64,000 bases of DNA from Neptunitalea chrysea (GCF_027924145.1 NZ_BRVP01000015.1:42058-106057); one strand, 5' to 3'. Shown: positions 16,153-26,503, counted from the first letter of the stretch. The notes: a model not told the origin generated them from the sequence alone. Translations and numbers: made by a program.

Positions 16153-18042
16153 ATGAAGAAAATTGTAGTATCCTTATTTGCAGCTGCCTTAGTGTTAAGC
16201 TGTACTCCTAAAGTAAATGATCTCGCTACAGAAACTCCTGTAAAGGCGCTTATAGATCTTACAAATGTTAAAGATGACAAAGTAATGTCTACTATAGACC
16301 CGGGTAGATTTACTGAAGAAACAGTTACTTTCTACATTCCTAAAACTGTACCAGGAACCTATAGTGCAGACAATTACGGACAGTTTGTAGAAAATTTGAA
16401 AGCTTATGATTATGACGGAAATGAGTTAACAGTTACCAAACCAGATGTAAATTCTTGGGTAATTAGTAATGCTACTCAATTAGATAAAATTACGTATTGG
16501 GTTAACGATACCTTTGACTCTGAATCTGGCGCTTCTTTTACGGAAAGAGAAGATGTATTCTCTCCTGCAGGAACTAATATTTTAGAAGGAAAAAATTTCT
16601 TTTTAAACCTTCATATGCTTGTTGGATACTTCAAAGGACTATCCGAAAGACCTTATGAATTAACTTTTAAACACCCATCTGAGTTCAAAGCTTCTACATC
16701 TTTATCTGCTGAAGAAGGAAAAATTTCAACTGCTGATACTGATGTTTTCTATGCTTCAAGATATTTTGAAGTAACAGACAACCCAATTATGTACTCTAAA
16801 TTAGATCAGGCTAAATTTAAAGTAAATGATATTGAAGTTACTTTATCTTTATACTCACCTACTGGAGCCATCAAAGCAAGTGACCTTAAAGATGCTATGG
16901 AAACTATGATGAAAGCTCAAAAAAGCTTCTTAGGAGAAATTAATAGCACGAAGAGTTATGACATCCTATTGTACCTTTCTACAATGGAAGACGATGATGC
17001 TAAAGGGTTTGGAGCTTTAGAACACCATACCTCTACAACAGTAGTTATGCCTGAAAGAATGGGAATAGAAGCACTAAAATCTACCTTAATAGATGTTGTA
17101 TCTCATGAGTTTTTCCATATTGTTGCTCCATTAACAATTCACTCTGACGAAATTCAATACTTCGATTACTATGATCCACAAATGTCTGAACATTTATGGC
17201 TGTACGAAGGTGTTACAGAATACTTTGCTAATCTTTTCCAAATTAACCAAGAGTTAATTACAGAAGATGAGTTCTATGAAAGAATATTAGAAAAGCTTGA
17301 CAATTCTAAAGCTATGTTTGACGACAATATGTCGTTTACTGAAATGAGTAAAAATGTATTAGTAGAGCCTTATAAAAAGGATTATGCTAATGTATACGAA
17401 AAAGGTGCTTTAATTGGTATGTGCATAGACATTATTATTAGAGAGCAAAGCCATGGAGAGAAAGGAATTCTATGGTTAATGAAAGAACTATCTGCGAAAT
17501 ATGGCATACACAAATCATTTAAAGATGATGAAATTATTGCTGAAATTACTGCGATGACCTACCCTGAAGTAGGAGACTTCATAAACACCTATGTAGTAGC
17601 TGCAAACCATCCAATACCATACGATGTGTTTTTTGATAAAGTTGGTTTAGAAAAATCTGCTATGGAGAGCGAAATATTTAACTTCTTCTTAAAGAATCAA
17701 CAAACTCCATATATTGATATTAACATGGATGACAAGTCTATCTTCTTTAAAAAAGAAATTGAATTAAACAGCGCTATTAAGGCGTTAGGTATTCAACCAG
17801 GAGATATCATTAAATCAATGAATGGTACAGATTACAACTATGAAAATGCTCGTCAAATGATCATGGCTTCCTTTGGCTGGACCGTAGGTGATGAAATTAC
17901 ATTTGTAGTTTTAAGAGACGGGGAAGAAGTTACCTTAACAGGTAAGTATACCACTCCAAAAGCAACTGTTGAAGTTCTTACGGCGATACCAGACGCTACT
18001 AAAAAACAAAAAGACCTTAGAAATGCTTGGTTAAAAAACTAA
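16153..18042 (+). CDS. M61 family metallopeptidase lipoprotein with PDZ domain
   Basis: From the ATG at 16153 the 629-residue protein starts MKKIVVSLFAAALVLSC, a lipoprotein signal with its Cys at residue 17. The M61 (glycyl aminopeptidase-like) zinc site is SHEFFHIVAP near residue 318, with the third ligand Glu in LYEGVTEYFAN near 354. The C-terminal third has a PDZ-like stretch IKALGIQPGDIIKSMNGTD. It probably trims peptides at the cell surface or in the periplasm. An in-frame start at 16126 would spoil the signal peptide and is rejected. Confidence 0.92.
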   Translation: MKKIVVSLFAAALVLSCTPKVNDLATETPVKALIDLTNVKDDKVMSTIDPGRFTEETVTFYIPKTVPGTYSADNYGQFVENLKAYDYDGNELTVTKPDVNSWVISNATQLDKITYWVNDTFDSESGASFTEREDVFSPAGTNILEGKNFFLNLHMLVGYFKGLSERPYELTFKHPSEFKASTSLSAEEGKISTADTDVFYASRYFEVTDNPIMYSKLDQAKFKVNDIEVTLSLYSPTGAIKASDLKDAMETMMKAQKSFLGEINSTKSYDILLYLSTMEDDDAKGFGALEHHTSTTVVMPERMGIEALKSTLIDVVSHEFFHIVAPLTIHSDEIQYFDYYDPQMSEHLWLYEGVTEYFANLFQINQELITEDEFYERILEKLDNSKAMFDDNMSFTEMSKNVLVEPYKKDYANVYEKGALIGMCIDIIIREQSHGEKGILWLMKELSAKYGIHKSFKDDEIIAEITAMTYPEVGDFINTYVVAANHPIPYDVFFDKVGLEKSAMESEIFNFFLKNQQTPYIDINMDDKSIFFKKEIELNSAIKALGIQPGDIIKSMNGTDYNYENARQMIMASFGWTVGDEITFVVLRDGEEVTLTGKYTTPKATVEVLTAIPDATKKQKDLRNAWLKN

Positions 18043-18070
18043 GTTTCACATAAGAAAATACTATTATTTT

Positions 18071-18103
18071 AAAGGCAACCTTATAGGTTGCCTTTATTTT
18101 TTT
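18071..18103 (+). terminator. Intrinsic terminator after the M61 peptidase gene
   Basis: AAAGGCAACC (18071-18080) pairs with GGTTGCCTTT (18086-18095) and is followed by ATTTTTTT. Confidence 0.85.
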
Positions 18104-18178
18104 CATAATGGGAAAAAAATTTCCTTTTTTTTAAAATATCATTGATATTTGCCTCATTAAGAACTAGACCTAATTAGC

Positions 18179-18901
18179 ATGAAAAAATATATCACGGCTA
18201 TTCTTCTTACTGCAGTATTAATTTCTTGTGGTAAAGACGAAAACACAATGACCATTAATGGTAATATTAAAGGGTTAAAACTGGGGACTCTTTATTTTCA
18301 ACGTTTGAGCGATTCTGCTACCTATGTTAATATTGATACTTTTAAAATTGATGGTGATGGAAAATTCACCTTTGAAACTCCCATTGAAGAACCCGAAGTA
18401 TTTTTTATCTACCTAGATAAAAAAGATCAAAATCCGTTAAACGACCGATTAATGGTATTTGGTGAGTCAGGAGAAATTAACATTGAGTCTACTAGAGATT
18501 ATTTTACAGTAAATGCTAAAATCACAGGCTCTAAGCTTCAAGAAAAATATGACGAATACCGTCAAATAAAATCAAAATATTCTCATAAGAATTTAGACTG
18601 GATAGAACAGAAATTTAAAGCTGCTAAAAGAGACAAAAAAGAAAAAGTAGATTCTTTAAACAAACTTATAGACCAAAATACAAGAAGAAGCTATTTATAC
18701 AGCATCAACTATTGTATTAACAATAAAAATTCAGAAGTAGCTCCTTATGTAGCGTTAACAGACTTAACACAAACCAGTGTAAAATATTTAGATACAATCA
18801 ACAATTCACTTTCAGACAATGTAGCCTCCAGTAAATACGGAAAACTATTGAACGAATATATTGGTGAAATAAAAAAAGTAAAAGATAGTCTTAAGAAATA
18901 A
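18179..18901 (+). CDS. DUF4369-type lipoprotein
   Basis: The 240-residue protein has a lipoprotein signal (lipobox VLISC, Cys at about residue 17) followed by GKDEN. The next 100 residues match the DUF4369 pattern common in Bacteroidota: TINGNIKGLKLGTLYFQRLS, a KIDGDGKFTFETPI strand turn, and FGESGEINIES. In many relatives a thioredoxin-like AhpC/TSA domain follows; here it is absent and the C-terminal half is Lys-rich helix. The role is unknown, but it is likely a surface or periplasmic lipoprotein. Confidence 0.82.
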   Translation: MKKYITAILLTAVLISCGKDENTMTINGNIKGLKLGTLYFQRLSDSATYVNIDTFKIDGDGKFTFETPIEEPEVFFIYLDKKDQNPLNDRLMVFGESGEINIESTRDYFTVNAKITGSKLQEKYDEYRQIKSKYSHKNLDWIEQKFKAAKRDKKEKVDSLNKLIDQNTRRSYLYSINYCINNKNSEVAPYVALTDLTQTSVKYLDTINNSLSDNVASSKYGKLLNEYIGEIKKVKDSLKK

Positions 18902-18909
18902 CTTCTCAA

Positions 18910-18930
18910 AAGCCCCGAATATCGGGGCTT
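18910..18930. terminator. Bidirectional terminator between convergent genes
   Basis: AAGCCCCGA and TCGGGGCTT form a 9-bp GC-rich stem with a 3-base loop. TTATTTTTT follows on the plus strand. It overlaps the stop codon of the cysteine desulfurase gene on the minus strand. Confidence 0.85.
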
Positions 18931-20083
18931 ATTTTTTGTCAAAGTCTATTAATTTTTGCACCGTATAATCAATGTCTTCTGTTGTTGTTTCTTTTGAGAA
19001 AGAAAATCGAATAGATGGTTTAGCTAAATCATCTTCAGACAATATAGCAGTTAACACATGAGACGGCTTATTACTACCAGACTGGCAAGCACTACCTGCG
19101 CTACAGGCAATACCTCCAAGCAAATCAAGATGAAACAATAATAATTTTCCTTTTTCAGCCGAGAACGGGAAGCATACATTTAAAATCGTATTAACACTAT
19201 TTTCAATTACTCCTGAATTCCCATTAAAAGTAACTCCAGAAAAATGTTCTGTTAGCCTATTCATAAAATATTGCTTTATAAAGGTAAGCTGTTCTTCTGT
19301 TGTATCACTTGTAGAGACAGCCTTAACAAAGGCAGTTTCTAAACCAATAATATTATGCACTGCCTCTGTACCTGCTCGTAAACCTCGCTCCTGCTCTCCA
19401 CCAAAGAGTAATGGTTTTATACCCAATCCTTTTTTAATATAAGTAAACCCAACACCTTTAGGTCCATGAAATTTATGAGCAGAGGCCGTTAAAAAATCGA
19501 CATTCATGTGTTGTAAATCAAAAGAAAAATGAGTAATAGACTGCACGGTATCTGAATGAAAATATACTCCATAGGCCTTACATAGCAGCCCAACTTTTTC
19601 AATAGGTAATATATTCCCAATCTCATTATTTACATGCATCAAGCTAACCAACACCTTTCGCTCTTCATTTTCACCTAAAAGCCGCTCAAATTTGGTTAAA
19701 TCTACATTACCGTTGGTATCTAAATCCACATACAAAACTTCTATACCATAATCACTCTGTAGCTGTAACACAGTATTCAATACCGCATGATGCTCTATAT
19801 TAGAGGTAATAATAACTTCAACCTTTAAATCCCTAACAGCAGACCGTAAAATCATATTATTAGCCTCGGTTCCGCCAGAAGTAAAAATAATCTCAGTAGT
19901 ATCTGCTCCTATGCATTTACTTATACTCTTTCTAGCCTTCTCCACCATTGTTTTGGCAGATTTACCAAAACTATGTGTAGATGAAGGATTTCCATAAAAA
20001 TCCGTTAATACCTGACTCATTTTTTGAATCACCTCTGCATCAACCTTTGTAGTAGCTGCATTATCCAAATATACCTTTTTCAT
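18929..20083 (-). CDS. Cysteine desulfurase (NifS/IscS-like, PLP enzyme)
   Basis: The 384-residue aminotransferase class V protein begins MKKVYLDNAATTKVD, the canonical NifS/IscS start. It has the PLP lysine in SAHKFHGPKGVGF (about residue 204), the HSDTVQS active-site stretch, and the persulfide Cys in GSACQSGSNKPSHVL (about residue 331). It removes sulfur from cysteine for Fe-S clusters or thio-modified tRNA. No isc or suf partner is adjacent. It is convergent with the DUF4369 gene and shares a terminator with it. Confidence 0.95.
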   Translation of the reverse strand: MKKVYLDNAATTKVDAEVIQKMSQVLTDFYGNPSSTHSFGKSAKTMVEKARKSISKCIGADTTEIIFTSGGTEANNMILRSAVRDLKVEVIITSNIEHHAVLNTVLQLQSDYGIEVLYVDLDTNGNVDLTKFERLLGENEERKVLVSLMHVNNEIGNILPIEKVGLLCKAYGVYFHSDTVQSITHFSFDLQHMNVDFLTASAHKFHGPKGVGFTYIKKGLGIKPLLFGGEQERGLRAGTEAVHNIIGLETAFVKAVSTSDTTEEQLTFIKQYFMNRLTEHFSGVTFNGNSGVIENSVNTILNVCFPFSAEKGKLLLFHLDLLGGIACSAGSACQSGSNKPSHVLTAILSEDDLAKPSIRFSFSKETTTEDIDYTVQKLIDFDKK

Positions 20084-20172
20084 ATAGCAAAATTACTTCA
20101 AATAAAATTATTTACAATTAACTTCGTTATAAACCTGTATTCAGTTATTTTTGCTTTGTTAAAAAATTGTAG

Positions 20173-21072
20173 ATGAAAAAAGTTGTTTCTATTTTTCTGG
20201 TTATAAGTATGTTTTTTAGTTGTGATGACGGCGATATCGCTGTAGCCGATATCGATTTTTCTGATAGCGATATAGAGCTTTGCGGAGAATATCTTTTTTA
20301 CAAGCTAAGAAACGATGACTCCGAATCGCTTTCGTTACACATAACTAACTCTAGTGAAGATATCACCAGACTTATTGGAGAAGAAACATATACCATAAAC
20401 AATACTACCAACACCTTGATATACCGAGTATATAATGGTGTTGCTTCTGATTATTTTTGCAATGAACTACAACCTTCTACACCGATTGTAACCTCTGAAT
20501 GGGCTGTTTTAAGTGGTACTGTGAGTATTACAACAACCCTTACTGAAGACGATAATGATGGTGTTGACTTTGATGATGAAGAACCTGGCTCTATGAACTC
20601 GGATGGGGAATATCCTGATGCTATAGATACAGATGGTGATGGATTGCCTAATTATAAAGATTTTGATGACGACGGAGATAACATACCTACAGAAGATGAA
20701 GACATTGACGAAGATGGCGACCCGACAAATGATGACACCGACGGTGACGGAATTCCTAACTATTTAGATAATGATGATGATGATGACGGTATATTAACCA
20801 TTAACGAATCAATTGACGGAGACTTAAACCCTGCTAATGACTATGCAGCAGGTAACAATTTACCAAACTATTTGCTTAACACGGAAACTACAGCACTTAT
20901 TGCTGCACAATACATTGAACATACGTATTACAAAACATACGAAAACTACATATTGCCAGATGATAACATCTCATTCACAAGTGACGACGGAATTGAACTT
21001 AGATTAGAGTTATTAGAGTTTGGAACGTATGAAGAAACAGAAACGGAAGAAATAACCCCTGATTTTAATTAG
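20173..21072 (+). CDS. Lipoprotein with Asp-rich calcium-binding (TSP3-like) repeats
   Basis: The 299-residue protein has a lipoprotein signal (SMFFSC, Cys at about residue 17). A beta-rich N-terminal domain is followed at about residues 128-225 by repeated DxDxDG units (DTDGDGLPNYKDFDDDGDN, DDTDGDGIPNYLDNDDDDDG). These resemble thrombospondin type 3 calcium-binding repeats, which become rigid when they bind Ca2+. The last 70 residues are acidic. It is probably displayed outside the cell, where Ca2+ is plentiful; partner and role are unknown. A stretch TATTTTTG near 20149 may be the -7 box. Confidence 0.88.
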   Translation: MKKVVSIFLVISMFFSCDDGDIAVADIDFSDSDIELCGEYLFYKLRNDDSESLSLHITNSSEDITRLIGEETYTINNTTNTLIYRVYNGVASDYFCNELQPSTPIVTSEWAVLSGTVSITTTLTEDDNDGVDFDDEEPGSMNSDGEYPDAIDTDGDGLPNYKDFDDDGDNIPTEDEDIDEDGDPTNDDTDGDGIPNYLDNDDDDDGILTINESIDGDLNPANDYAAGNNLPNYLLNTETTALIAAQYIEHTYYKTYENYILPDDNISFTSDDGIELRLELLEFGTYEETETEEITPDFN

Positions 21073-21077
21073 GAACT

Positions 21078-21617
21078 TTAGCTATTTTGTAATATGTAAA
21101 TTTCCATAGCGCCTAACCCATACTTACTATAGTCGGCATCATAAAATTTAATATTATTATAGCGCCCAAACATGTACTCAAGTTCTGTTTTAAGAACTCC
21201 CTCTCCTACGCCATGTATAAACACTACTTTTTGTATACGTTTACGCATAGCAAAATTTAATTGACGCTCAGCCGTTTCTAATTGTAAATTCAATATATCA
21301 AAATTTGTCATACCACGAGTAGAAGGCACTAATTTTTCAATATGAAGATCTACCTCTAACCGAGGATCATCTCGTCTCTTTTTAGGTGTTACTTTTACAG
21401 TTTTCCGTCTCTTATTTTCCTTTTCTTTCATTGCCGCAGACACCTCATAATTTGCTACCGACATTATCTCATTTATAACAACTAACTCATTTTCAAGAAA
21501 CGTCATTTCGAATCCATCTGGTGTTTCAAAGGTAACTTCATTTGTATTCACCCTCAAAACCTTACCACTTATCGAATCATCTAGTACTTCTACCGTATCT
21601 CCTTTTTTTATTTTCAT
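21078..21617 (-). CDS. Smr-domain (MutS2 C-terminal-like) protein
   Basis: The 179-residue protein has an N-terminal KOW/SH3-like strand region (KKGDTVEVLDDSISGKVLRV) typical of Bacteroidota DUF2027-related proteins. A basic linker follows, then a C-terminal Smr domain with the signature LEVDLHIEKL and VFIHGVGEGVLKTEL (about residues 135-150). Smr domains are endonucleases or nucleic-acid binders linked to translation quality control and recombination. Domain order and length match the flavobacterial form. It is convergent with the Asp-rich lipoprotein gene, with only 5 bases between stops. Confidence 0.85.
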   Translation of the reverse strand: MKIKKGDTVEVLDDSISGKVLRVNTNEVTFETPDGFEMTFLENELVVINEIMSVANYEVSAAMKEKENKRRKTVKVTPKKRRDDPRLEVDLHIEKLVPSTRGMTNFDILNLQLETAERQLNFAMRKRIQKVVFIHGVGEGVLKTELEYMFGRYNNIKFYDADYSKYGLGAMEIYILQNS

Positions 21618-21685
21618 TTTTAAATTAATTTTGTTATGTTATAAGATATTACACAAATAGTAGCTTCACATCAATTTAATGAGTT

Positions 21686-23560
21686 ATGAAAAAAATAATT
21701 TTACTTTTTACACTTTTACTGGCAACAGCTTCAGTATCTTATGCTCAATTACGAGTTAATGATAGCTCATTTGTATATGTCAAAGATACATACCTTTATG
21801 TAAAACAAGACATTGATTTAAATGATGACGGATATTTGTACTTGAGAGAGAACGGTCAATTGTTACAAGGAACCAACGGTACTTCTTCTAACAAAGGAAA
21901 TGGAAATATATCTATTATACAAGCAGGAAATGCGACTCAATACACCTATAATTACTGGAGTAGTCCAGTAGGTAGCGTTGTAGATACTACACAAGGGAAT
22001 GGCAAATTTTACCCTTTACAATCTGGAACTATTAATGATTCCATTGGTTTAATTAACAGTAATCCGGCTGGTTTTACAAGTGGTTATAACGGTACTTCTG
22101 ATTCTTTAATTATTTCCAGAAGATGGCTTTACAAATTTAACCAAGGTTCTTCTTACAATCAATGGTCGTTTATTGGTCATAGTAATGGCACCGGATACAC
22201 TAATCCAGGATATGGTTTTAGTATGAAAGGAACTGATATTTCAGATCACAAACAACCATACGATTTTAGAGGTCGCCCAAACGATGGTGATATTCAAGTT
22301 GTTATTAAACCAGGAAATGAAACCTTAATAGGTAATCCTTACCCTTCTGCTATTGATATTGCCGCATTTCTTTTAGACCCTGACAATATTGGCAAGGTAG
22401 ATGCTGCTTCTATATTATACTGGCAGCAAGACATGACTACTGCCAGCCACTATGTAGCAGACTACGTTGGTGGATACGGTGTTTGGGTTCCAGATTGCTC
22501 TAATGTAAATGATTGCGAAAAAGGAACTTATGCCTTAAGCACCTATAATTCCTATGATGACAATGGAAACATTACAGGTACTGCTAGTGCGACTATAGAC
22601 CCCAATGCTATTTACAGCGGAAGAAGATTTGCTCCTGTTGGTCAAGGTTTTATGGTAAAAGGAAATGCTTCTTTAAGCGGCCCAACAACATTAACATTTA
22701 AAAACTCTCACAGAGTATTTTATAAAGAAGATGATAATTCATACTCAACTTTTAATAGAATTGGTAACATTAATGCTAAAAACATAGGTAACAACACTAC
22801 TGCAAATGTAAACATTCCTTCTTATGAAGTTGTTTACAACAACGGTGCTGGTACACAAGCATTATCTAGCTATGAAAGACCTAAATATGTATTTCAGGTA
22901 ATTGTAAACGAAACGTATACTAGAGACTTACTTTTAACATTGAATGATAATGCTACTATAGGTTTTGACTACGGTTTTGACGGTATTTCACCTTCTGAAC
23001 TAGATACAGATGCTGCCTTTGATATTAATGGACAAGATTACTTTATTCAAAGTACTGCTTTTAATGTAAATGATTTAATTCCGTTACACTTTAAAACCAA
23101 CGGAAGTAATACTACATTTAAAATATTAATTGGTTCATACATCAATGTAGATGCCAATCAGAATGTTTATATTTATGATAGTGCTTTAGACTTGTACACC
23201 CCTATTAGTGATTCTAGTATGTTTACATTTTCGTCTTCTGATGCCGATATTTCTAACAGATACTACGTTGCTTTTACAAGTTCTCCTTTAAGTGCGGAAA
23301 CTGTATTATCTAGCAGCGATATTTATGTACATCAAAATAACGACTCACATGTTTTATTAGTTAAGAATCCAAGTTTATACACCTTAAAAAATGTTGAATT
23401 ATTTAGTATGACGGGTCAACAAATTTTTAATGAAGGAGATTTAGGAACCGAAGAAAGTTATACATTTAATACATCTAACCTTACTACTGGAGTGTATTTG
23501 GTAAACATTACTACCACCAACAATCAGGTTGTAACTAAGAAAATAGCTATTAAGAATTAA
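21686..23560 (+). CDS. Secreted protein with type IX secretion sorting domain (T9SS type A)
   Basis: The 624-residue protein has a Sec signal peptide (SVSYAQ, residues 1-20). A long Asn/Gly/Tyr-rich beta region contains the recurring flavobacterial phrase GNETLIGNPYPSAID and QGFMVKGNASL. The C-terminal 75 residues form a Por-type sorting domain (VLLVKNPSLYTLKNVELFS, TGVYLVNITT, VVTKKIAIKN). It should be exported through the T9SS and anchored or released at the surface. No enzymatic motif is seen; an adhesin-like role is only a guess. Confidence 0.9.
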   Translation: MKKIILLFTLLLATASVSYAQLRVNDSSFVYVKDTYLYVKQDIDLNDDGYLYLRENGQLLQGTNGTSSNKGNGNISIIQAGNATQYTYNYWSSPVGSVVDTTQGNGKFYPLQSGTINDSIGLINSNPAGFTSGYNGTSDSLIISRRWLYKFNQGSSYNQWSFIGHSNGTGYTNPGYGFSMKGTDISDHKQPYDFRGRPNDGDIQVVIKPGNETLIGNPYPSAIDIAAFLLDPDNIGKVDAASILYWQQDMTTASHYVADYVGGYGVWVPDCSNVNDCEKGTYALSTYNSYDDNGNITGTASATIDPNAIYSGRRFAPVGQGFMVKGNASLSGPTTLTFKNSHRVFYKEDDNSYSTFNRIGNINAKNIGNNTTANVNIPSYEVVYNNGAGTQALSSYERPKYVFQVIVNETYTRDLLLTLNDNATIGFDYGFDGISPSELDTDAAFDINGQDYFIQSTAFNVNDLIPLHFKTNGSNTTFKILIGSYINVDANQNVYIYDSALDLYTPISDSSMFTFSSSDADISNRYYVAFTSSPLSAETVLSSSDIYVHQNNDSHVLLVKNPSLYTLKNVELFSMTGQQIFNEGDLGTEESYTFNTSNLTTGVYLVNITTTNNQVVTKKIAIKN

Positions 23561-23584
23561 CAATATACTAATATATGTAAATAG

Positions 23585-23614
23585 AAGAGGCCGTCTAAAA
23601 AGACGGCCTCTTTT
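23585..23614 (+). terminator. Terminator after the T9SS cargo gene
   Basis: AAGAGGCCGTC pairs with GACGGCCTCTT and ends TTTT. It lies between convergent genes and may act on both strands. Confidence 0.85.
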
Positions 23615-23632
23615 CATATAAAGAGAAAATTA

Positions 23633-24877
23633 TTACTTCTCAAATTCTTTTAATGTTTTTACAATGATTGCAACACAATCTAACAATTGCTCTTTAGTCA
23701 TTACCAATGGTGGTGCAAAACGTATAATATTACCATGAGTTGGTTTTGCTAATAAACCATTTCCTTTAAGGGCAACACAAATATCCCATGCAGTAGAACT
23801 ATCTTCTGCATCGTTAATTACAATTGCATTTAACAACCCTTTACCTCGCACTAACTTTACAATATTAGAATCTTTAATGTAGACATTCAATTCACTTCTG
23901 AATAATTGACCTAACTCCTCAGCATTAGCGGCTAATCCTTCTTCCTCTATAACTGTTAAAGCAGCCATAGCTACTGCTCCTGCAACAGGATTACCACCAA
24001 AGGTAGAACCATGCTGACCTGGTTTAATAACCTCCATAATATCGTCATTAGCAAAAACGGCACTTACCGGATAAACACCTCCGCTAATCGCCTTCCCTAA
24101 AATTAAAACATCAGGCTTCACTTCTTCATGATCTACCGCTAATAATTTCCCGGTACGTGCAATTCCTGTTTGCACCTCATCTGCTATAAATAACACATTA
24201 TGTTTTTCACATAATTCTTTTGCTTTCTTTAAATATCCTTCAGAAGGCACATATACGCCGGCTTCCCCCTGAATAGGCTCTACCAAGAAACCAGCTATAT
24301 TTTCTTCTTCTATTAATACCTTTTCTAAGGCAGCTACATCATCATAAGCTATTTTTACAAACCCTGGTGTATAAGGCCCAAAGTTCTTTCTGGCATCTTC
24401 ATCATTAGAGAAAGAAATAATAGTAGTAGTTCTACCATGAAAATTATTTGCACAAACCACTATTTTAGCTTCGTGTTCTGCTATCCCTCTTTTTTCATAT
24501 GCCCATTTTCTACATAGCTTTATAGCAGTCTCTACGGCTTCTGCCCCTGTATTCATTGGTAATACTTTATCAAAACCAAAGAAACTAGTTGCAAATTTTT
24601 CATACCCCCCTAGCACATCGTTATAGAATGCTCTAGATGTTAATGTCAACTTTTGTGATTGCTCTGTTAAAGCATTTATAATCTTAGGATGACAATGTCC
24701 TTGATTTACCGCTGAGTAAGCAGATAAAAAATCATAATATTGTTTCCCTTCTACATCCCACACAAAAACCCCTTCTCCTCTGCTTAATACCACAGGTAGC
24801 GGATGGTAATTATGAGCTCCATACTTATTTTCTAAATCGATTGCGTATTGCGAAGTCATTTTATCTATCACTGACAT
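23633..24877 (-). CDS. rocD: Ornithine--oxo-acid aminotransferase
   Basis: From the ATG at 24875-24877 the protein has 414 residues. It is a class III PLP aminotransferase: [50 protein letters not shown] (Asp that holds the pyridine ring) and [11 protein letters not shown] (Schiff-base Lys, about residue 270). Ornithine aminotransferase turns ornithine plus 2-oxoglutarate into glutamate semialdehyde, linking arginine and proline metabolism. The [18 protein letters not shown] start is typical of RocD. A frame extending upstream to 24955 lacks family similarity and is rejected. Confidence 0.93.
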   Translation of the reverse strand: MSVIDKMTSQYAIDLENKYGAHNYHPLPVVLSRGEGVFVWDVEGKQYYDFLSAYSAVNQGHCHPKIINALTEQSQKLTLTSRAFYNDVLGGYEKFATSFFGFDKVLPMNTGAEAVETAIKLCRKWAYEKRGIAEHEAKIVVCANNFHGRTTTIISFSNDEDARKNFGPYTPGFVKIAYDDVAALEKVLIEEENIAGFLVEPIQGEAGVYVPSEGYLKKAKELCEKHNVLFIADEVQTGIARTGKLLAVDHEEVKPDVLILGKAISGGVYPVSAVFANDDIMEVIKPGQHGSTFGGNPVAGAVAMAALTVIEEEGLAANAEELGQLFRSELNVYIKDSNIVKLVRGKGLLNAIVINDAEDSSTAWDICVALKGNGLLAKPTHGNIIRFAPPLVMTKEQLLDCVAIIVKTLKEFEK

Positions 24878-25073
24878 ACTTTTATTTTTAATCAAACATT
24901 CACAATTCCTTCTTGTAACTAGGAGAGAAATCACCCTGTAAATAGATGTTTGCAATTTAATAAATTAGGGCAACATCTAAAACTAAATGATCTTTCCACA
25001 ACAAAATTTAACCTTAACGCGTGCATTCTTCCTTAATAATTCACAATAACTATAAAATGTAAATAAAACATTC

Positions 25074-25081
25074 TATTTTTG
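25074..25081 (+). promoter_or_regulatory. -7 box TATTTTTG just before rlmD
   Basis: The Bacteroidota sigma-A type -7 element TAnnTTTG ends at 25081, only 5 bases before the ATG at 25086. Transcription would start at or within a few bases of the start codon, giving a nearly leaderless mRNA. Confidence 0.5.
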
Positions 25082-25085
25082 CCAC

Positions 25086-26498
25086 ATGGGTAGAAAATCT
25101 AGAAGAAAAATATTCGAGAATATTGCAGTGATCGATGCAGGTGCTAAAGGTAAAAGTGTTGCTAAAGCCCCTGACGGAAAAGTTATTTTTTTATCGAATG
25201 CCGTACCTGGTGATGTGATAGATGTACAAACCACTAAACAGCGAACTGCTTACTATGAAGGTGAAGCTATTAAATTTCATACACTTTCTAATAAACGTAC
25301 CGATTCTGTATGCGAACACTTTGGTGTTTGTGGAGGGTGCAAATGGCAACATATGAAATACGAAGAGCAACTTAACTACAAAGAAAGTGAAGTTGTAAAT
25401 AATCTTACCCGACTAGGAAAAGTAGAACTTCCTGAGGTGACCACTATTGCGGGTTCAGAGAAACAATATTTCTACAGAAATAAAATGGAATTTTCTTTTT
25501 CTGATAGCCGTTGGTTGACTCGTGAAGAAATAGAAAGTAACGCTGAATTTGATAATAGAAATGCACTTGGTTTTCATATCCCTGGTGCATGGGATAAAAT
25601 ATTAGACGTTAACAAATGTTGGTTACAACAAGACCCAAGTAACGCTATTAGAAATAAAACCAAAGAGTTTGCTACCAAAAACGATATTCCGTTTTTCAAT
25701 GCCCGAAATCAAAATGGCTTATTAAGGTCTTTACTTATTAGAACGGCCTCTACTGGTGAAATAATGGTGCTCATTCAATTCTTTAAAAATGATGTTGAAA
25801 AAAGAACATTATTATTAGAATATTTAAAAACAGAATTCCCAGAGATTACCTCTTTACAATATGTTGTAAACGAAAAAGGTAATGATACGATATACGACCA
25901 GGAAGTAATATGCTACCACGGAAGAGATCATATTTTTGAAGAAATGGAAGGACTTAAGTTTAAAATTAATGCAAAGTCTTTCTATCAAACAAACTCTGAA
26001 CAGGCTTATCAATTATACAAGATTACCCGAGATTTTGCTGGACTAACAGGAGAAGAATTGGTATACGATTTGTATACAGGTACTGGAACCATTGCTCAGT
26101 TTGTTGCTAAAAAAGCTAAAAAAGTAGTAGGTGTAGAAGCGGTACCAGAAGCTATTGAAGATGCAAAAGCTAATGCCGCAAATAACAACATCACCAATAC
26201 GGTATTTTACGCCGGTGATATGAAAAATGTATTTAATGCACAGTTTATAACAGAAAATGGAGTTCCTGACGTTATTATTACTGACCCACCACGTGATGGG
26301 ATGCATAAAGATGTAGTACAGCAAATACTAAACATAGCACCTAAAAAGGTTGTCTACGTTAGTTGTAATAGTGCCACTCAGGCTAGAGATTTAGCTTTAA
26401 TGGATGCAACCTATAAGGTAACCAAAGTACAACCTGTAGATATGTTTCCGCAAACGCATCATGTTGAGAATGTGGTATTACTAGAAAAAAGAAAATAA
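25086..26498 (+). CDS. rlmD: 23S rRNA (uracil-1939-C5)-methyltransferase, Fe-S type
   Basis: The 470-residue protein has an N-terminal TRAM domain (VIFLSNAVPGDVIDV) and the 4Fe-4S cysteines in CEHFGVCGGCKWQHM (about residues 78-88) with a later Cys in NKCWLQQ. The SAM motif YDLYTGTGTIAQFVAKKA lies near residue 327, followed by IITDPPRDGMHKD and the catalytic nucleophile Cys in VYVSCNSATQARDL (about residue 428). It methylates a uridine of 23S rRNA. It is followed after 5 bases by the DUF6452 gene. Confidence 0.93.
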   Translation: MGRKSRRKIFENIAVIDAGAKGKSVAKAPDGKVIFLSNAVPGDVIDVQTTKQRTAYYEGEAIKFHTLSNKRTDSVCEHFGVCGGCKWQHMKYEEQLNYKESEVVNNLTRLGKVELPEVTTIAGSEKQYFYRNKMEFSFSDSRWLTREEIESNAEFDNRNALGFHIPGAWDKILDVNKCWLQQDPSNAIRNKTKEFATKNDIPFFNARNQNGLLRSLLIRTASTGEIMVLIQFFKNDVEKRTLLLEYLKTEFPEITSLQYVVNEKGNDTIYDQEVICYHGRDHIFEEMEGLKFKINAKSFYQTNSEQAYQLYKITRDFAGLTGEELVYDLYTGTGTIAQFVAKKAKKVVGVEAVPEAIEDAKANAANNNITNTVFYAGDMKNVFNAQFITENGVPDVIITDPPRDGMHKDVVQQILNIAPKKVVYVSCNSATQARDLALMDATYKVTKVQPVDMFPQTHHVENVVLLEKRK

Positions 26499-26503
26499 TT
26501 ACT

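Noticed and set aside
24878..24955. N-terminal extension of the ornithine aminotransferase frame
   Set aside because: The extra 26 residues are not seen in the family; the ATG at 24877 gives the normal start.
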